Positions 16,413 through 16,724 of a stretch of DNA of 16,724 nt are shown in pieces (position 1 is the stretch's first letter; each line of letters opens with the position of its first letter). Under the pieces are notes generated by a model. The model made no database searches, was not told the origin of the DNA, and saw only the letters and a list, made by a program, of their open reading frames with translations. The position numbers and the translations under genes were made by a program. Source of the stretch: JBFHER01 sp041584055 (GTDB lineage Bacteria; Bacteroidota; Bacteroidia; Bacteroidales; UBA5342); NCBI GenBank assembly GCA_041584055.1, contig JBFHER010000060.1, forward strand, positions 1 to 16,724, given 5' to 3'.

Positions 16413-16724
16413 ATGAAAAAATCGAAACATAAAATATTGTTTGTTTGTCTGGGGAACATTTGTCGTTCTCCCAGTGCGGAGGCCGTGATGAAAGCTATGC
16501 TCGAGAAAAGAGGTTTGTCCCATTTGTTTGAGATTGATTCTGCCGGGACCATGGCCTACCATGCCGGTGAAAATGCGGATGCAAGAATGCAAACCCATGC
16601 CATTCAACGCGGTTATCGATTGACAAGCATCTCACGGGGAATAGAACCAATGGTGGATTTTGATTATTTTGATCGCATCATCGGAATGGATGATGCGAAT
16701 ATCAGAGACCTTAAATCAATGGCC
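16413..16724 (+). CDS. Low-molecular-weight protein tyrosine phosphatase (N-terminal 104 residues; runs off the window)
   Basis: The frame opens with an ATG at 16413 and is still open at the last base, giving 104 of the roughly 150-160 residues usual for the family. The start KILFVCLGNICRSPSAEAVM contains the phosphatase loop C-x5-R-S with nucleophile Cys12 and Arg18. SAGTMAYHAGENAD and GYRLTSISRGI follow, as in low-molecular-weight phosphatases. The catalytic general-acid aspartate lies beyond the window. Members remove phosphate from tyrosine or, in some bacteria, arginine residues; in Gram-negatives many act on capsule or exopolysaccharide tyrosine kinases. There is no kinase gene in view to tell which applies. 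The gene lies 107 bases after priA. A weak promoter-like arrangement (TTG 16375-16377, AT-rich near 16394) may serve it, or it is read through from priA. Confidence 0.93.
   Translation, partial: MKKSKHKILFVCLGNICRSPSAEAVMKAMLEKRGLSHLFEIDSAGTMAYHAGENADARMQTHAIQRGYRLTSISRGIEPMVDFDYFDRIIGMDDANIRDLKSMA

Noticed and set aside
16200..16607. Minus-strand 135-codon open frame over the priA end and the phosphatase start
   Set aside because: It is antisense to the CLGNICRS phosphatase signature and the priA C-terminus; no family features.
1..16724. CRISPR array, tRNA, rRNA, insertion sequence or phage genes
   Set aside because: No regularly spaced repeats, cloverleaf, rRNA-like stretch, transposase or integrase frame was found.

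Overview
The window looks like chromosomal DNA from a Bacteroidota bacterium, probably of the Bacteroidales/Marinilabiliales type; the order is inference. Three signs support this. The primary sigma factor is short (287 aa) and lacks region 1.1. Several genes have -7 boxes of the Bacteroidota form TAnnTTTG instead of TATAAT. One large secreted protein ends in a type IX secretion (T9SS) sorting domain. Most genes are core or metabolic, and I see no insertion sequence, integrase, CRISPR array, tRNA or rRNA.

Layout from left to right. Positions 1-544 (+) are the C-terminal end of a phytoene-desaturase-like FAD oxidoreductase. Next come a MATE efflux transporter that appears to start with TTG (644-1984), a cytoplasmic hybrid histidine kinase of PAS-HisKA-HATPase-REC type (2329-3990), and a tiny two-helix PLDc_N membrane protein (4071-4289). 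A two-gene operon follows (4454-6688), made of an XRE-cupin regulator and an AMP-forming acyl-CoA synthetase. It is preceded by a good Bacteroidota promoter that lies inside inverted TTTGGT repeats. This operon converges on rsmG (-) with an 8-bp overlap of coding ends.

From 6681 to 13309 all genes are on the minus strand. In order of transcription (right to left) they are a T9SS-exported CotH-kinase-family protein, the primary sigma factor, ribulose-phosphate 3-epimerase (rpe), a secreted C69 dipeptidase and rsmG. A perfect 8-bp-stem intrinsic terminator separates the sigma gene from rpe. rpe and the dipeptidase gene are only 13 bp apart and probably co-transcribed.

After a 542-bp AT-rich divergent gap, priA (13852-16305, +) encodes the replication-restart helicase with all eight zinc cysteines. 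The window ends inside a low-molecular-weight protein tyrosine phosphatase gene (16413 onward).

I did not find a clear-cut undescribed multi-gene system. The items most worth a second look are the T9SS-exported CotH-like putative kinase with an N-terminal carbohydrate-binding-like domain, and the palindromic control region of the XRE-cupin/acyl-CoA synthetase operon.
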